The translations under genes were made by a program, and so were the position numbers. A stretch of 64,000 nt of DNA, taken from contig NZ_BCNX01000004.1 of the NCBI RefSeq assembly GCF_001571405.1, positions 186,001 to 250,000 on the forward strand, read 5' to 3'. The notes beneath the pieces are model-generated. The model was given only the letters and a program-made list of their open reading frames with translations. It did no database searches and was not told where the DNA came from. Below, one piece after another: positions 41,078-48,571 of the stretch (positions within the stretch are counted from its first letter, which is position 1; each line of letters opens with the position of its first letter). This stretch comes from Methanoculleus thermophilus. Its GTDB lineage: Archaea > Halobacteriota > Methanomicrobia > Methanomicrobiales > Methanoculleaceae.

Positions 41078-42301
41078 ATGTCACTCTACGACCGGTGGCA
41101 GGGATCAGAACTATCCGTTCTGGAAAAGGAGCTCATTTTTAACAGGGACAATACCGGTTTCGTTGAGTATGATACAAAAGACGGAAAATACTTTTACCTC
41201 CATCCTTCTCCGTTCCTGAACACTCCAAAAAGGGAGATCTTCTGTGCCGAGTCGTGCGATCCGCCGGCAGAACATACCTTCGTTGAGGTCGAGGTCGAAT
41301 CCGAACGAGAATATACGCTCAAAGGACCCCATGACCGTATCACCGTGAAAACGATTTGCGGCTGGAAACCTTTCGATCCAAGTCCTCTGGCTGAGCGCAG
41401 AAAAATTATGGACTATGAAGAGATTGTGCATTATTTCACTCAGCCGTTCCGGGGGGAGGAGGAGACAATCGAACAGATTGCAAAATGTTCTGCACTCTTT
41501 TCGCTTCCTTCTCCTCCGATCGCCGATGAGGTGGGAGGAATCAACGCTGCCATCCTCGGGAAAAAGACACAATGGAACACTTTCAGAGGATTGATGAAGG
41601 TTATCCCTCAGGACTTCTTCCGGCCAGGCTCGCGGTATTACTACTACATATCCGATCAGGAGAGGTGTACAATCAAAAGAGGATGCGAGGAGGCGAACCG
41701 GGCGATCTACCGTCCAGATGAATACATCATGGATATTCCGCTCGTTGTCGAGGAAACCACACTTAACACACTCTCAAAAGATTACAAAGAACTCATACGC
41801 GAAGAACAGCCCCTCATAACGTCCTATATTCTTGATGCTCTTATCATCAAACCCGACCCGATGAGCACGGTTGAGAAGACGATAACCGACGCAGTACATA
41901 CCATCCGCGAAGAGTACAAGCGAACCGGATACTCTCCTTACAAGCAAAACCTGGGCGATGCGGTCCCGAAACTGACTTCATCGCTCGCTCGACTCCAACA
42001 AACCTCGAAAGCCACCCCGTCCGACGTTAAGAATGTCGTCGAACTCTGGCTTGACATGCACTCGAAAGCGAACAAGATCTACTCTTCTCCGCTCAAAGTC
42101 GCAAAGCGATATGATCTACTCGACACCGCACGGAAATTGTACGTAGAACTCCATGACATCTATGGACTCGAATTCTGGATTCCACTCAACGAGGCTACGA
42201 CCCAGACAACGTTGCATCCGGAGGAGTTCATGGTCTCTCTTGAATCACTGGTCTGGGCAGGATATGCCATGAGAAAATCAGGAGCCATAATGCTCCTCTA
42301 G
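41078..42301 (+). CDS. Protein of unknown function in restriction-remnant island
   Basis: A 407-residue soluble protein that I do not recognise. It is acidic and rich in Glu, Lys, Tyr and Thr, with no signal peptide and no membrane helix. The first 100 residues alternate beta-like strands (FVEYDTKDGKYFYLHPSP, TFVEVEVESEREYTLKGP), and the middle and end are helical (KDYKELIREEQPLI, AKRYDLLDTARKLYVELHD). Cys residues are few, and no nuclease, kinase or ATPase motif is visible. Base composition is lower in GC than the core genes. It stands 130 bp after the HNH gene and has its own TATA box. A defence or mobile-element role is possible but is inference from position only. Confidence 0.6.
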   Translation: MSLYDRWQGSELSVLEKELIFNRDNTGFVEYDTKDGKYFYLHPSPFLNTPKREIFCAESCDPPAEHTFVEVEVESEREYTLKGPHDRITVKTICGWKPFDPSPLAERRKIMDYEEIVHYFTQPFRGEEETIEQIAKCSALFSLPSPPIADEVGGINAAILGKKTQWNTFRGLMKVIPQDFFRPGSRYYYYISDQERCTIKRGCEEANRAIYRPDEYIMDIPLVVEETTLNTLSKDYKELIREEQPLITSYILDALIIKPDPMSTVEKTITDAVHTIREEYKRTGYSPYKQNLGDAVPKLTSSLARLQQTSKATPSDVKNVVELWLDMHSKANKIYSSPLKVAKRYDLLDTARKLYVELHDIYGLEFWIPLNEATTQTTLHPEEFMVSLESLVWAGYAMRKSGAIMLL

Positions 42302-42741
42302 GATTTAACGTGGTTCTGATGAGTGCCCAAAATCAGGTATCCAATATGTTACTAGGAAAAAGCGTTGGATTGATCCAATTACAGACCCGAAACCACGAGC
42401 GAAAGGGAAAATGTGGTTTCCGGTTGATATGCCTTTGTTCAGATACCGTGTTAAAAGGATTCCTCTAACTCATCCTCTGCCCAGTATCCTACAATTCCAC
42501 CGACTCCGGCGCTTATCACCTCATTCCTCAGTGTTCGCACTTCAGCCGCCAGAGTTGCCGGCGGGCGGGCCGGATCCGATCGTTGTGGGTCACCCATGCC
42601 CCTCTAATATTTTTGTGGGTCAGATATTGTGTTTTGTGACCCATAATCCCCGGGATATGGTTTGTATATACTCAAATATACACAACGAACTTTGCGTATA
42701 TCAGATCGGGATTTTGATATACACAAACTTCTTTGCGGATA
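42302..42741. other. AT-rich intergenic region with inverted repeats
   Basis: No firm gene. It contains TGGGT-C-ACCCA (42586-42596) and a perfect inverted repeat TGGGTCA ... TGACCCA (42616-42622 and 42637-42643), plus near-palindromic TATATAC runs at 42663-42684. These look like operator sites of a lost regulator, possibly a toxin-antitoxin unit. Confidence 0.45.
42451..42597 (-). CDS. Doubtful small protein
   Basis: A 48-residue frame from ATG 42597 ending AEVRTLRNEVISAGVGGIVG and WAEDELEESF. The second half looks like a helix and a Gly-rich turn, and codon use is fair, but there is no clear binding site (AGAGGGG abuts the ATG) and the start overlaps the TGGGT repeat. It might be the tail of a lost gene. 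Confidence 0.25.
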   Translation of the reverse strand: MGDPQRSDPARPPATLAAEVRTLRNEVISAGVGGIVGYWAEDELEESF

Positions 42742-42879
42742 TCAGGGTATCCGAAACCGGTTCCCCCCGGTCACCTCAAACGTCGTGATGATCGGCCTTC
42801 TCCCGTCTTGCGGGAATTCTTCTAAATATAGTTCCGTAGCCTCTTTGAGGTTAGCTACCGCCCTCGCACCTACCGATGC
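42742..42879 (-). pseudogene. HicB-type antitoxin remnant
   Basis: On the minus strand, 46 codons read VANLKEATELYLEEFPQDGR and RPIITTFEV, the C-terminal half of HicB/UPF0150 antitoxins. A stop codon precedes it in frame, and the N-terminal half cannot be found. The partner HicA was not seen. Confidence 0.75.
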
Positions 42880-43100
42880 TCAAGCTTCCGGTCCGAAAAC
42901 GTGAAGCGTTTTCTCAAGTTCCGGTCTCTCAACCCCCCGCCCTCCCATAGAGCGTCATCCCTTGCGGTACTCTGCTCACGATACCCAAAAACCCGAACGG
43001 CCCCGGTAGAGCGGCAGGATTTGAAAAATCCTCGTTACCGTGCGGGTAAATGCCCGAAAAAAGAGAAAGGCTTTTTGTCGATTCGCATGCACTCCCACGT
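42880..43100. other. Gap before transglutaminase-like lipoprotein gene
   Basis: It contains a small hairpin (GGATTT with AAATCC near 43016-43030) and CGGGTAAATGCCCG near 43043. No gene seen; a promoter is probably here but no convincing TATA box stands out. Confidence 0.35.
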
Positions 43101-44621
43101 ATGACTCATCGAGCAATGACCGTTCTCCTGATGGCGTCCGTTCTGCTCCTCGTCGCTGCAACGGGATGCATCGCCACAACGGAGGAGAAGAACGAGCCTC
43201 TTTCACCGGCCGACGAGGCTTACGCCCGGGGGCTCGCCGAATACGAGGCCGGCAACTACCGGATTGCCGAAGAACGGTTTACGGAGGCCTACACCCTCTA
43301 TAAGGCCGCCGGGGATACGGAGAAAGCGCTGGCAGCGCGGAACGGCATCTTCCGGGCGAACCGGACATACCTGGAGTTCCCGTTCGACCGTAGCGCCGCA
43401 GAGGCGGCGATGCGGGAGAGAATCCCCGGGATCACCGATGCCGAGATAGCCGATTGGCTGGATAATCGTGCCCAGATGCTCGTCTCGGAGAACGAGACGC
43501 TCTACTACTTCGACGTTGCCGGGAACTACCTCTACGCGCACCCCGGGTTGATGCAGGAGCTGAAGGTGAGAGATCTTGACTTCGACTACGTCGGCCGGTT
43601 CGCCTGGGCAGAAGATCGGCCCAACGGGACCGGGCCGTACGTGAATCCGGTCCGTTACGCGGGGGTCGAGCGGCTCGAAATCCCGCACGAGGCGCTTCCC
43701 TCAACCGGCATCCTGAAGATCTGGCTCCCGCTCCCGGTCGAGACGGACTCGCAGAGGGACGTCACCGTCACGAACCTCTCGTATCCGGAGTACATCGTAA
43801 AGGGCCCGTTCACCACGGGGGATATCGGCTACGTCTACTACGAGATCCCGGTCGATGCGGTCAACGGCGACCTCGTCATCACGGCGGATATCGCGTTCAC
43901 CTCCTACGAACAGATCTTTGAGGATATCGACCCGGCATTGGTCGGAGAGTACAACACAAGCGATCCGGAGTACCTGCTCTACACGAGGTCCGAGCGAAAC
44001 ATCGAGATCACGGACGCGATCCGTGAGAAAGCGATGGAGATCGTCGGGAACGAGACTAACCCGCACCTGCAGGCGCAGATGATCTACTACTACATCATCA
44101 AGACCTACCCCTACAGCCACGTTCCGCACATCTCGCTCGATGCCCGTGAGCCAAAAGCAGCTGAGTCCACGCATATGTTCGAGACCGGCCACGGCGACTG
44201 CGGCACCCAGAGCATGCTCTTTGCCGCGCTCTGCCGGTCGCTCGGGATCCCTGCCCGTGCCACCGGCGGCTACCAGATGATCCTGGCTGAGACGCCCAGC
44301 CCCCACTTCTGGGCAGAGTATTACCTGCCCGGCTACGGCTGGGTCCCGAACGACCTGACGCTTGCCGATGCGGCCGACTGGGTCGTCATGCCCGAGGAGA
44401 AGCGGACCGCGTTCAAGGACTATTACGCGGCAAACCTCGATCCCGCACGCCTGGTCATCCAGAAGAATGTCGACGCCCCGATGGACCCTGCCCTGCCCGA
44501 CGATGCCGTCACCTTCCGAATCGTCAGGCAGGTTCCGGCGGTCGTCTCGGATACGGCGGACTACGACATCGATCTCTTCTGCGCGGATAATTTCAGGATC
44601 AGCCTTGAGGCCGTCGACTGA
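43101..44621 (+). CDS. Transglutaminase-like lipoprotein
   Basis: The 506-residue protein has a lipoprotein signal (VLLMASVLLLVAATGC; lipid Cys at about residue 23). A short TPR-like helix pair follows (EYEAGNYRIAEERFTEAYTLY), then a beta region, then a transglutaminase-like core with Cys in GHGDCGTQS, His in SPHFWAEYYLPGYGW and Asp in VPNDLT, the full Cys-His-Asp triad. It is anchored outside the cell and may process peptides or link proteins. ATG 43101 or 43116 are possible starts. A T-run follows. Confidence 0.82.
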   Translation: MTHRAMTVLLMASVLLLVAATGCIATTEEKNEPLSPADEAYARGLAEYEAGNYRIAEERFTEAYTLYKAAGDTEKALAARNGIFRANRTYLEFPFDRSAAEAAMRERIPGITDAEIADWLDNRAQMLVSENETLYYFDVAGNYLYAHPGLMQELKVRDLDFDYVGRFAWAEDRPNGTGPYVNPVRYAGVERLEIPHEALPSTGILKIWLPLPVETDSQRDVTVTNLSYPEYIVKGPFTTGDIGYVYYEIPVDAVNGDLVITADIAFTSYEQIFEDIDPALVGEYNTSDPEYLLYTRSERNIEITDAIREKAMEIVGNETNPHLQAQMIYYYIIKTYPYSHVPHISLDAREPKAAESTHMFETGHGDCGTQSMLFAALCRSLGIPARATGGYQMILAETPSPHFWAEYYLPGYGWVPNDLTLADAADWVVMPEEKRTAFKDYYAANLDPARLVIQKNVDAPMDPALPDDAVTFRIVRQVPAVVSDTADYDIDLFCADNFRISLEAVD

Positions 44622-44629
44622 TCCCACCC

Positions 44630-44636
44630 TTTTTTT
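44630..44636 (+). terminator. T-run terminator
   Basis: Seven T residues 9 nt after the transglutaminase-like gene; no hairpin. Confidence 0.5.
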
Positions 44637-44799
44637 GCACGGGCTGCTCTTTCCCGTGGGCATGCTGGCCCCTTATAATCCTGGATCGGAAACTCCGTAT
44701 TGTAGTCCTAATCTAGATTAGGATCTCAGCGGCAATGAGCGGACCAGGCATCGAATCGTGCACTGCACACCGCAAAAAGTGTGGGTTGCCGGCCTTCCG

Positions 44800-46149
44800 T
44801 TATAGTGGACCTCCGGCCGGCCCCGGCGGGGTGCTACCTGCCGGCACCTCCGCTGTATAGATCTCCCATTGATCGGTGTTGTTGCCCATCCAGACGACCC
44901 TCCCCGCGGAGATATCCGGGAGTGACTGGTCGTACTGGTCCTCGACGAGCGGCGTCTCCACCCCGGTGCGGATGTCGTAGACGTAGAGGTCCAGGTTCCC
45001 GTTCCGCCAGTCCGAGTAGACCACGTAGTCCCCGTCGACCGCGACAGCGTCGGGCTCCCCGGACTCACCGGTCACCAGGGTCGTGTTATCCGTCGTCAGA
45101 TCGTAGAGGTACACCGCCGTCTGGATGTTGAGGGATTTGATCCAGGCGACGCGGTTCCCGTCGCTCGAGATGTCGGGGTACACGTCCTCGCCCGCACCGC
45201 CAAGAAGCATAATCCTATCCATTCCTGGGGCCGCTACCGCTATATCGAGGTCCCCATCATCTGTCTCGTTGTCCGCCCAGATGAACGTCTCGGCGGCGGT
45301 GTCTGGCCAGAGCTGCAGGTACCGGTCCATAGTCGCGGGCATGGTGGTCCCGTTTGCGATATCATAGACGTAGACATCGCCGAGCTCGTCCCCGGCCACC
45401 CAGACCACATAATTCTCCGAGACGCCCGGTAGCCCAGGTCTCCCGGTCTCGTTCGCCACCTGCTGCAGCGTGCCGGAGGAGATCTCGTAGAGGTAGATGC
45501 TGGTCTCTCCCTGCGGGTTCTCCGCCGTCCAGACAACATAATCACCGCTGATGGCAAGCTCGTCCGACAGCATGAGGGGCCTCGACGCTTCGTCGGAGAT
45601 CACCGTCGTGTTCCCTGTAAGGAGATTGTGGAGGTGCACCGACGAAGTGTTCTCGTCGAACCAGGCGACCTGGTTTAAGGAGATCACCGGGTTGAGTTTG
45701 TTTCCCGGGCCGCTGGAGAGCTGCATAACTGTGCTCGCCGTAGCGTTCTGTGGGGCGGGTATCTGATCCTGCGGTGGCCTCACCCCCGGGACCTGCTGTG
45801 TCGGTGCGGTCGCGGGCGGCTGCTCGCGTCCCGGCGCGACCGTCGGCTGCGCAGGAGTGGTCGTCTGCGTCTGCGTCGGTGTCGGCGGCGCGGTCGTTGG
45901 CGCTGGAGTCTGCGTGGGTTCGGCTGTCGGCGTAACCGGAAGGATCCCAACCGGTTCCTCCGGGAGCATCCCTATCGGCTGCCGCACTGTTGGTGTCGGT
46001 GTCGGCGTCGGGGGTTGCGGAGGCCCGATCACCGGCGGCGACTGGATGGGCTCTATTGGGATCACCTGGGCCGAAGCGAGTCCGGTCAGAAAGGCTATGG
46101 TGATGACGGCGGCGATCATCACCCTGCATACCATACTGTTCATACACAT
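44800..46149 (-). CDS. Secreted beta-propeller protein with Pro/Thr-rich linker
   Basis: The 449-residue protein has a signal peptide (VMIAAVITIAFLTGLASAQ), then about 95 residues rich in Pro, Thr and Gln (PPTPTPTPTV, PTQTPAPTTAPPTPTQ) that looks like an extended wall-spanning linker, then about 320 residues of repeats in which DYVVWTAENPQG, NYVVWVAGDELG, YVVYSDWRNGN and VVWMGNN recur every 45-50 residues. That is the TolB-like/PD40 beta-propeller pattern seen in methanogen surface proteins. It probably binds a ligand at the surface; no enzyme motif seen. ATG 46149 has GGTGAG 5 nt upstream. Confidence 0.8.
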   Translation of the reverse strand: MCMNSMVCRVMIAAVITIAFLTGLASAQVIPIEPIQSPPVIGPPQPPTPTPTPTVRQPIGMLPEEPVGILPVTPTAEPTQTPAPTTAPPTPTQTQTTTPAQPTVAPGREQPPATAPTQQVPGVRPPQDQIPAPQNATASTVMQLSSGPGNKLNPVISLNQVAWFDENTSSVHLHNLLTGNTTVISDEASRPLMLSDELAISGDYVVWTAENPQGETSIYLYEISSGTLQQVANETGRPGLPGVSENYVVWVAGDELGDVYVYDIANGTTMPATMDRYLQLWPDTAAETFIWADNETDDGDLDIAVAAPGMDRIMLLGGAGEDVYPDISSDGNRVAWIKSLNIQTAVYLYDLTTDNTTLVTGESGEPDAVAVDGDYVVYSDWRNGNLDLYVYDIRTGVETPLVEDQYDQSLPDISAGRVVWMGNNTDQWEIYTAEVPAGSTPPGPAGGPL

Positions 46150-46701
46150 ACGCTCACTCACCTGCTGCCCGCTCTCCTGCTTCAGAGGAGGGGGCCTGGG
46201 GCGTGCGACCTCAAAGCCCGTCTGCGGCCTTCCGTGATGGATGATGAGTGCAGGCCGGGATCTCACCGGCAGCGCCTGTGCCGCCGGGTATATGCATCTC
46301 CCTTTGGCCCTTCTCGAACAGGGCGATCTCCCTGACGATGATGTTTGGTGCGGTTATCCGTGGTACTGGTGGTCCACGCCGCGGTGGAATCGTGGATGGA
46401 TATCATAAAGTTTACCGTGATGGCAGCAGGGATCCAGACCAGCCCCGGTACGGGGGCGGCGGACCGTTCTCCCCGTTCCTCGCTGTCACGAAGCCCCATT
46501 CACCGGCACAGATGGGCTCCATCCTGAAGATGCGGCGAGGCATCGAACCGGATCGCTCGCCCATAGACGGGGTCTTCCCGTGAGGGCGGTTAAAGTGTGT
46601 GGCCGGCAGCGGGCAGAGCCGGGCTTCTCCCCGGATACCAACCATTAAGTGATCTCAGGATTACGGGGGGGCCGCAGCCTGGCTGCAGATGGTGAAGTGA
46701 G
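46150..46701. other. Intergenic region upstream of DUF2795 gene
   Basis: About 550 bp without a supported gene. Frames of 60-110 codons on both strands overlap and show no conserved motif. A TATA-like GGTATATGC (46288-46296) and CCATTAAGTG (46643-46652) could serve the DUF2795 gene or a short transcript. Confidence 0.4.
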
Positions 46702-46920
46702 ATGGAGGAACAACTGAGCACACCTTCCTACCAGGTGTATACGAAGGGCATCGACTACCCGAAGTCCAAGCAGGAACTCATCTCCTACGTCAAAGAAAAG
46801 AACGCTCCAGACGCCGTGGTCCGCGTCATGGAGGCGATGGAAGAGAAGCAGTTCACCTCGGCGACCGATCTCGCCCGGGCCTTTGGGGAGGCAAAAGACC
46901 GTCTTGAAGGGCGACGGTGA
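46702..46920 (+). CDS. DUF2795 family small protein
   Basis: A 72-residue protein with YTKGIDYPKSKQELISYVKE, then helix KNAPDAVVRVMEAMEEKQF and TSATDLARAFGEAK, the full DUF2795 pattern. It is a small helical protein of unknown role, common in archaea and actinobacteria. GGTGAAGTGAG precedes the ATG. A T-run at 46958-46964 follows, so it is a monocistronic unit. Confidence 0.88.
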   Translation: MEEQLSTPSYQVYTKGIDYPKSKQELISYVKEKNAPDAVVRVMEAMEEKQFTSATDLARAFGEAKDRLEGRR

Positions 46921-46957
46921 CCCACCTACCCGCATGGCGGGCTTAAAGCACGTCCTC

Positions 46958-46964
46958 TTTTTTT
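46958..46964 (+). terminator. T-run terminator
   Basis: Seven T residues about 38 nt after the DUF2795 stop. Confidence 0.45.
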
Positions 46965-47079
46965 GACCGGTAGGTCCTCCCTCTCCTGTATCATCTTGTC
47001 GATAGCGTAGATGATCACGATCATCGGTGCCGTGCACGCCCGGGGAACGTTGCAGGGGCAAAACGGCGACTTTTTCGGC

Positions 47080-47090
47080 ACTTATTTATG
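47080..47090 (+). promoter_or_regulatory. TATA box of PsiE-like gene
   Basis: ACTTATTTATG is centred about 27 nt before ATG 47113, the leaderless distance, and no binding site precedes the ATG. Confidence 0.6.
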
Positions 47091-47112
47091 CGGACCTGCA
47101 CGATGATTATGT

Positions 47113-47565
47113 ATGCGCCATCCCGTGGAGCGGTTTGAGCACTTAGTCTATGTTGCGCTGATTGCATTCCTGATTGTGCTGCTCTTTTTTATGCTCCTTG
47201 AACTTGGGTGGATGGTGGCCGTGGGGATCTTTGAGATCTCCGTCTACCGGCTCGACAGCGGGGAGATCTTCGGCCTCCTTGGTCACTTCCTGCTGGTCCT
47301 CATCGGCCTCGAACTCCTGGAGACGATACGAGCGTACCTCGACCGGGGTGAGTTCCACGTCGAGATCGTCATTCTCGTCGCGATCATCGCCATCGCAAGA
47401 AAAGTCATCCTCCTCGAATCTGCGGATACAGGCGAACTCGTCGGCGTTGCGCTGCTCATCATCGCCCTCTGCAGTGGCTATTTCCTCGTGCGCCGGGCGA
47501 GGGTGCTGCCCTCTCCCCTGCCGGACGACGGTGCGCCCTCGCCGGCGGAGCGAAAAGAGTCGTAG
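47113..47565 (+). CDS. PsiE-like membrane protein (phosphate-starvation-inducible family)
   Basis: A 150-residue protein with four membrane helices: VYVALIAFLIVLLFFMLLELGW, FGLLGHFLLVLIGLELLETI, VEIVILVAIIAIARKVIL and LVGVALLIIALCSGYFLVRRA. The motif GLELLETIRAYLDRGEFHVE and ARKVILLE are typical of the PsiE family (PF06146). Role unknown beyond expression under phosphate stress in bacteria. Leaderless from its TATA box, single gene, ending 24 bp before the convergent SHOCT gene. Confidence 0.85.
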   Translation: MRHPVERFEHLVYVALIAFLIVLLFFMLLELGWMVAVGIFEISVYRLDSGEIFGLLGHFLLVLIGLELLETIRAYLDRGEFHVEIVILVAIIAIARKVILLESADTGELVGVALLIIALCSGYFLVRRARVLPSPLPDDGAPSPAERKES

Positions 47566-47588
47566 CTCGGCGGTGGGGTCCGGCTGCC

Positions 47589-47867
47589 CTACTGCGCAAG
47601 GATCTTCTGCTTCTCCCGCTGGAACTCCTCCTCCGTCAGGGCCCCCATCTGCTTTAACTCAGCAAGCTCCCTGAGCTGGGCCATCTTCTCCTCCTGGGTC
47701 ATGCCCGTCGGGGCGGGCGCCTGCTCCTCTGCCTGCGCCTGCGCCGTCTTCTTCATCTCCCTCTCCCGCATCTTCTTATCGACAGCACGGGTAGTCACGG
47801 TGGCTGTCCCCGCGATCACCGCGGTGCGGGCCACGGTCCCGATAAGGCCCGGCCGGCCGACTCTCAT
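47589..47867 (-). CDS. Small membrane protein with C-terminal SHOCT motif
   Basis: A 92-residue protein. The N-terminus has one hydrophobic stretch (GLIGTVARTAVIAGTATVTT), then a charged helix rich in Lys/Glu/Ala, then AQLRELAELKQMGALTEEEF at the C-terminus, the SHOCT (short C-terminal) helix-turn-helix motif. SHOCT often tethers oligomers or binds nucleic acid. ATG 47867 overlaps the stop of the DUF6325 gene by 4 bp, with GGAGGCGGCACC as binding site, so the two are coupled. Confidence 0.85.
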   Translation of the reverse strand: MRVGRPGLIGTVARTAVIAGTATVTTRAVDKKMREREMKKTAQAQAEEQAPAPTGMTQEEKMAQLRELAELKQMGALTEEEFQREKQKILAQ

Positions 47868-48313
47868 GGTGCCGCCTCCAGCGCTTTCTGCTCTTCGGGC
47901 TTCCATGCCAGCGCGGCATCCACCGTCTCTTTCGGGATGCGCTCGCCCGCGATCAGCCTCCCATTCGCGGCGAGAACGGCGTCGCGGAACCTCGTCGCCC
48001 AGACGTGCTCAAAGAGGAGCAGGGCCACGGAACTGTTCTTCTCCATGACCTCGCCGACCTTCTTTACATCCTCGTCGGAAAAGAGCGTGCTCGCCTCCCG
48101 TGCGAGCGGGGCGAACGCCTCCGCCGCCTCCTTCTCGAGGTCGGCAAGCTCCATCACGCTGAGGTTGCCCTGCTCATCTTTCCTCATAAAGACCAGATCG
48201 ATGATGCGGATGATGCCCTTATCGACCACCTCGCGCAGTGCCGGGATGATATCGCCTTTGAACTGGTTTCCTGGGAATTCGACGACTATGTACTCCACCG
48301 GACCAAGGGACAT
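47864..48313 (-). CDS. DUF6325 family protein
   Basis: A 149-residue protein. It starts GPVEYIVVEFPGNQFKGDII, then GIIRIIDLVFMRKDEQG, an acidic middle and EKNSSVALLLFEHVWATRFRDAV, then a helix ending EEQKAL. It is a paralogue of the gene at 63296-63859, which has a longer insert. The family includes proteins of unknown role near stress or membrane genes. GGAGGTGCAGT lies 6 nt before ATG 48313. It is translationally coupled to the SHOCT gene downstream. Confidence 0.75.
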   Translation of the reverse strand: MSLGPVEYIVVEFPGNQFKGDIIPALREVVDKGIIRIIDLVFMRKDEQGNLSVMELADLEKEAAEAFAPLAREASTLFSDEDVKKVGEVMEKNSSVALLLFEHVWATRFRDAVLAANGRLIAGERIPKETVDAALAWKPEEQKALEAAP

Positions 48314-48353
48314 ACTGCACCTCCGGGGCAGGATGCCTGTCCGATTATATAAC

Positions 48354-48569
48354 TCAACCTGCTGGGTACCTCGCCGTCTTCTCTTTCGTGCTCTTCGTGA
48401 GACGCCTGCCCTTCTCCGATTGCTCGGTAAACCCACCCAGGATCTCGTAGATGGCAAGGATGATCCCGACCTCCACGAACGTCATGACAGCCAGGATGAA
48501 GGCGGGGTCGAGACCAAGCCCCATACCGACGAAGGCGGCGTTCGCCGGGAGAAGGAGGGTGGCGACGAC
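48354..48569 (-). pseudogene. Truncated copy of the small multidrug export protein at 58755
   Basis: On the minus strand the text VVATLLLPANAAFVG, LDPAFILAVMTFVEVGIILA and IYEILGGFTEQSEKGRR then TKSTKEKTARYP follows the middle of the 205-residue protein encoded at 58755-59372 at most positions, then stops at 48354. Start and end of the gene are missing; the first recognisable codon abuts the stop of the MFS gene. It is a broken duplicate. Confidence 0.85.
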
Positions 48570-48571
48570 CT

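Noticed and set aside
46248-46645. Frames of 77-111 codons upstream of the DUF2795 gene
   Set aside because: They overlap each other on opposite strands, show no conserved motif and lack promoters or binding sites.
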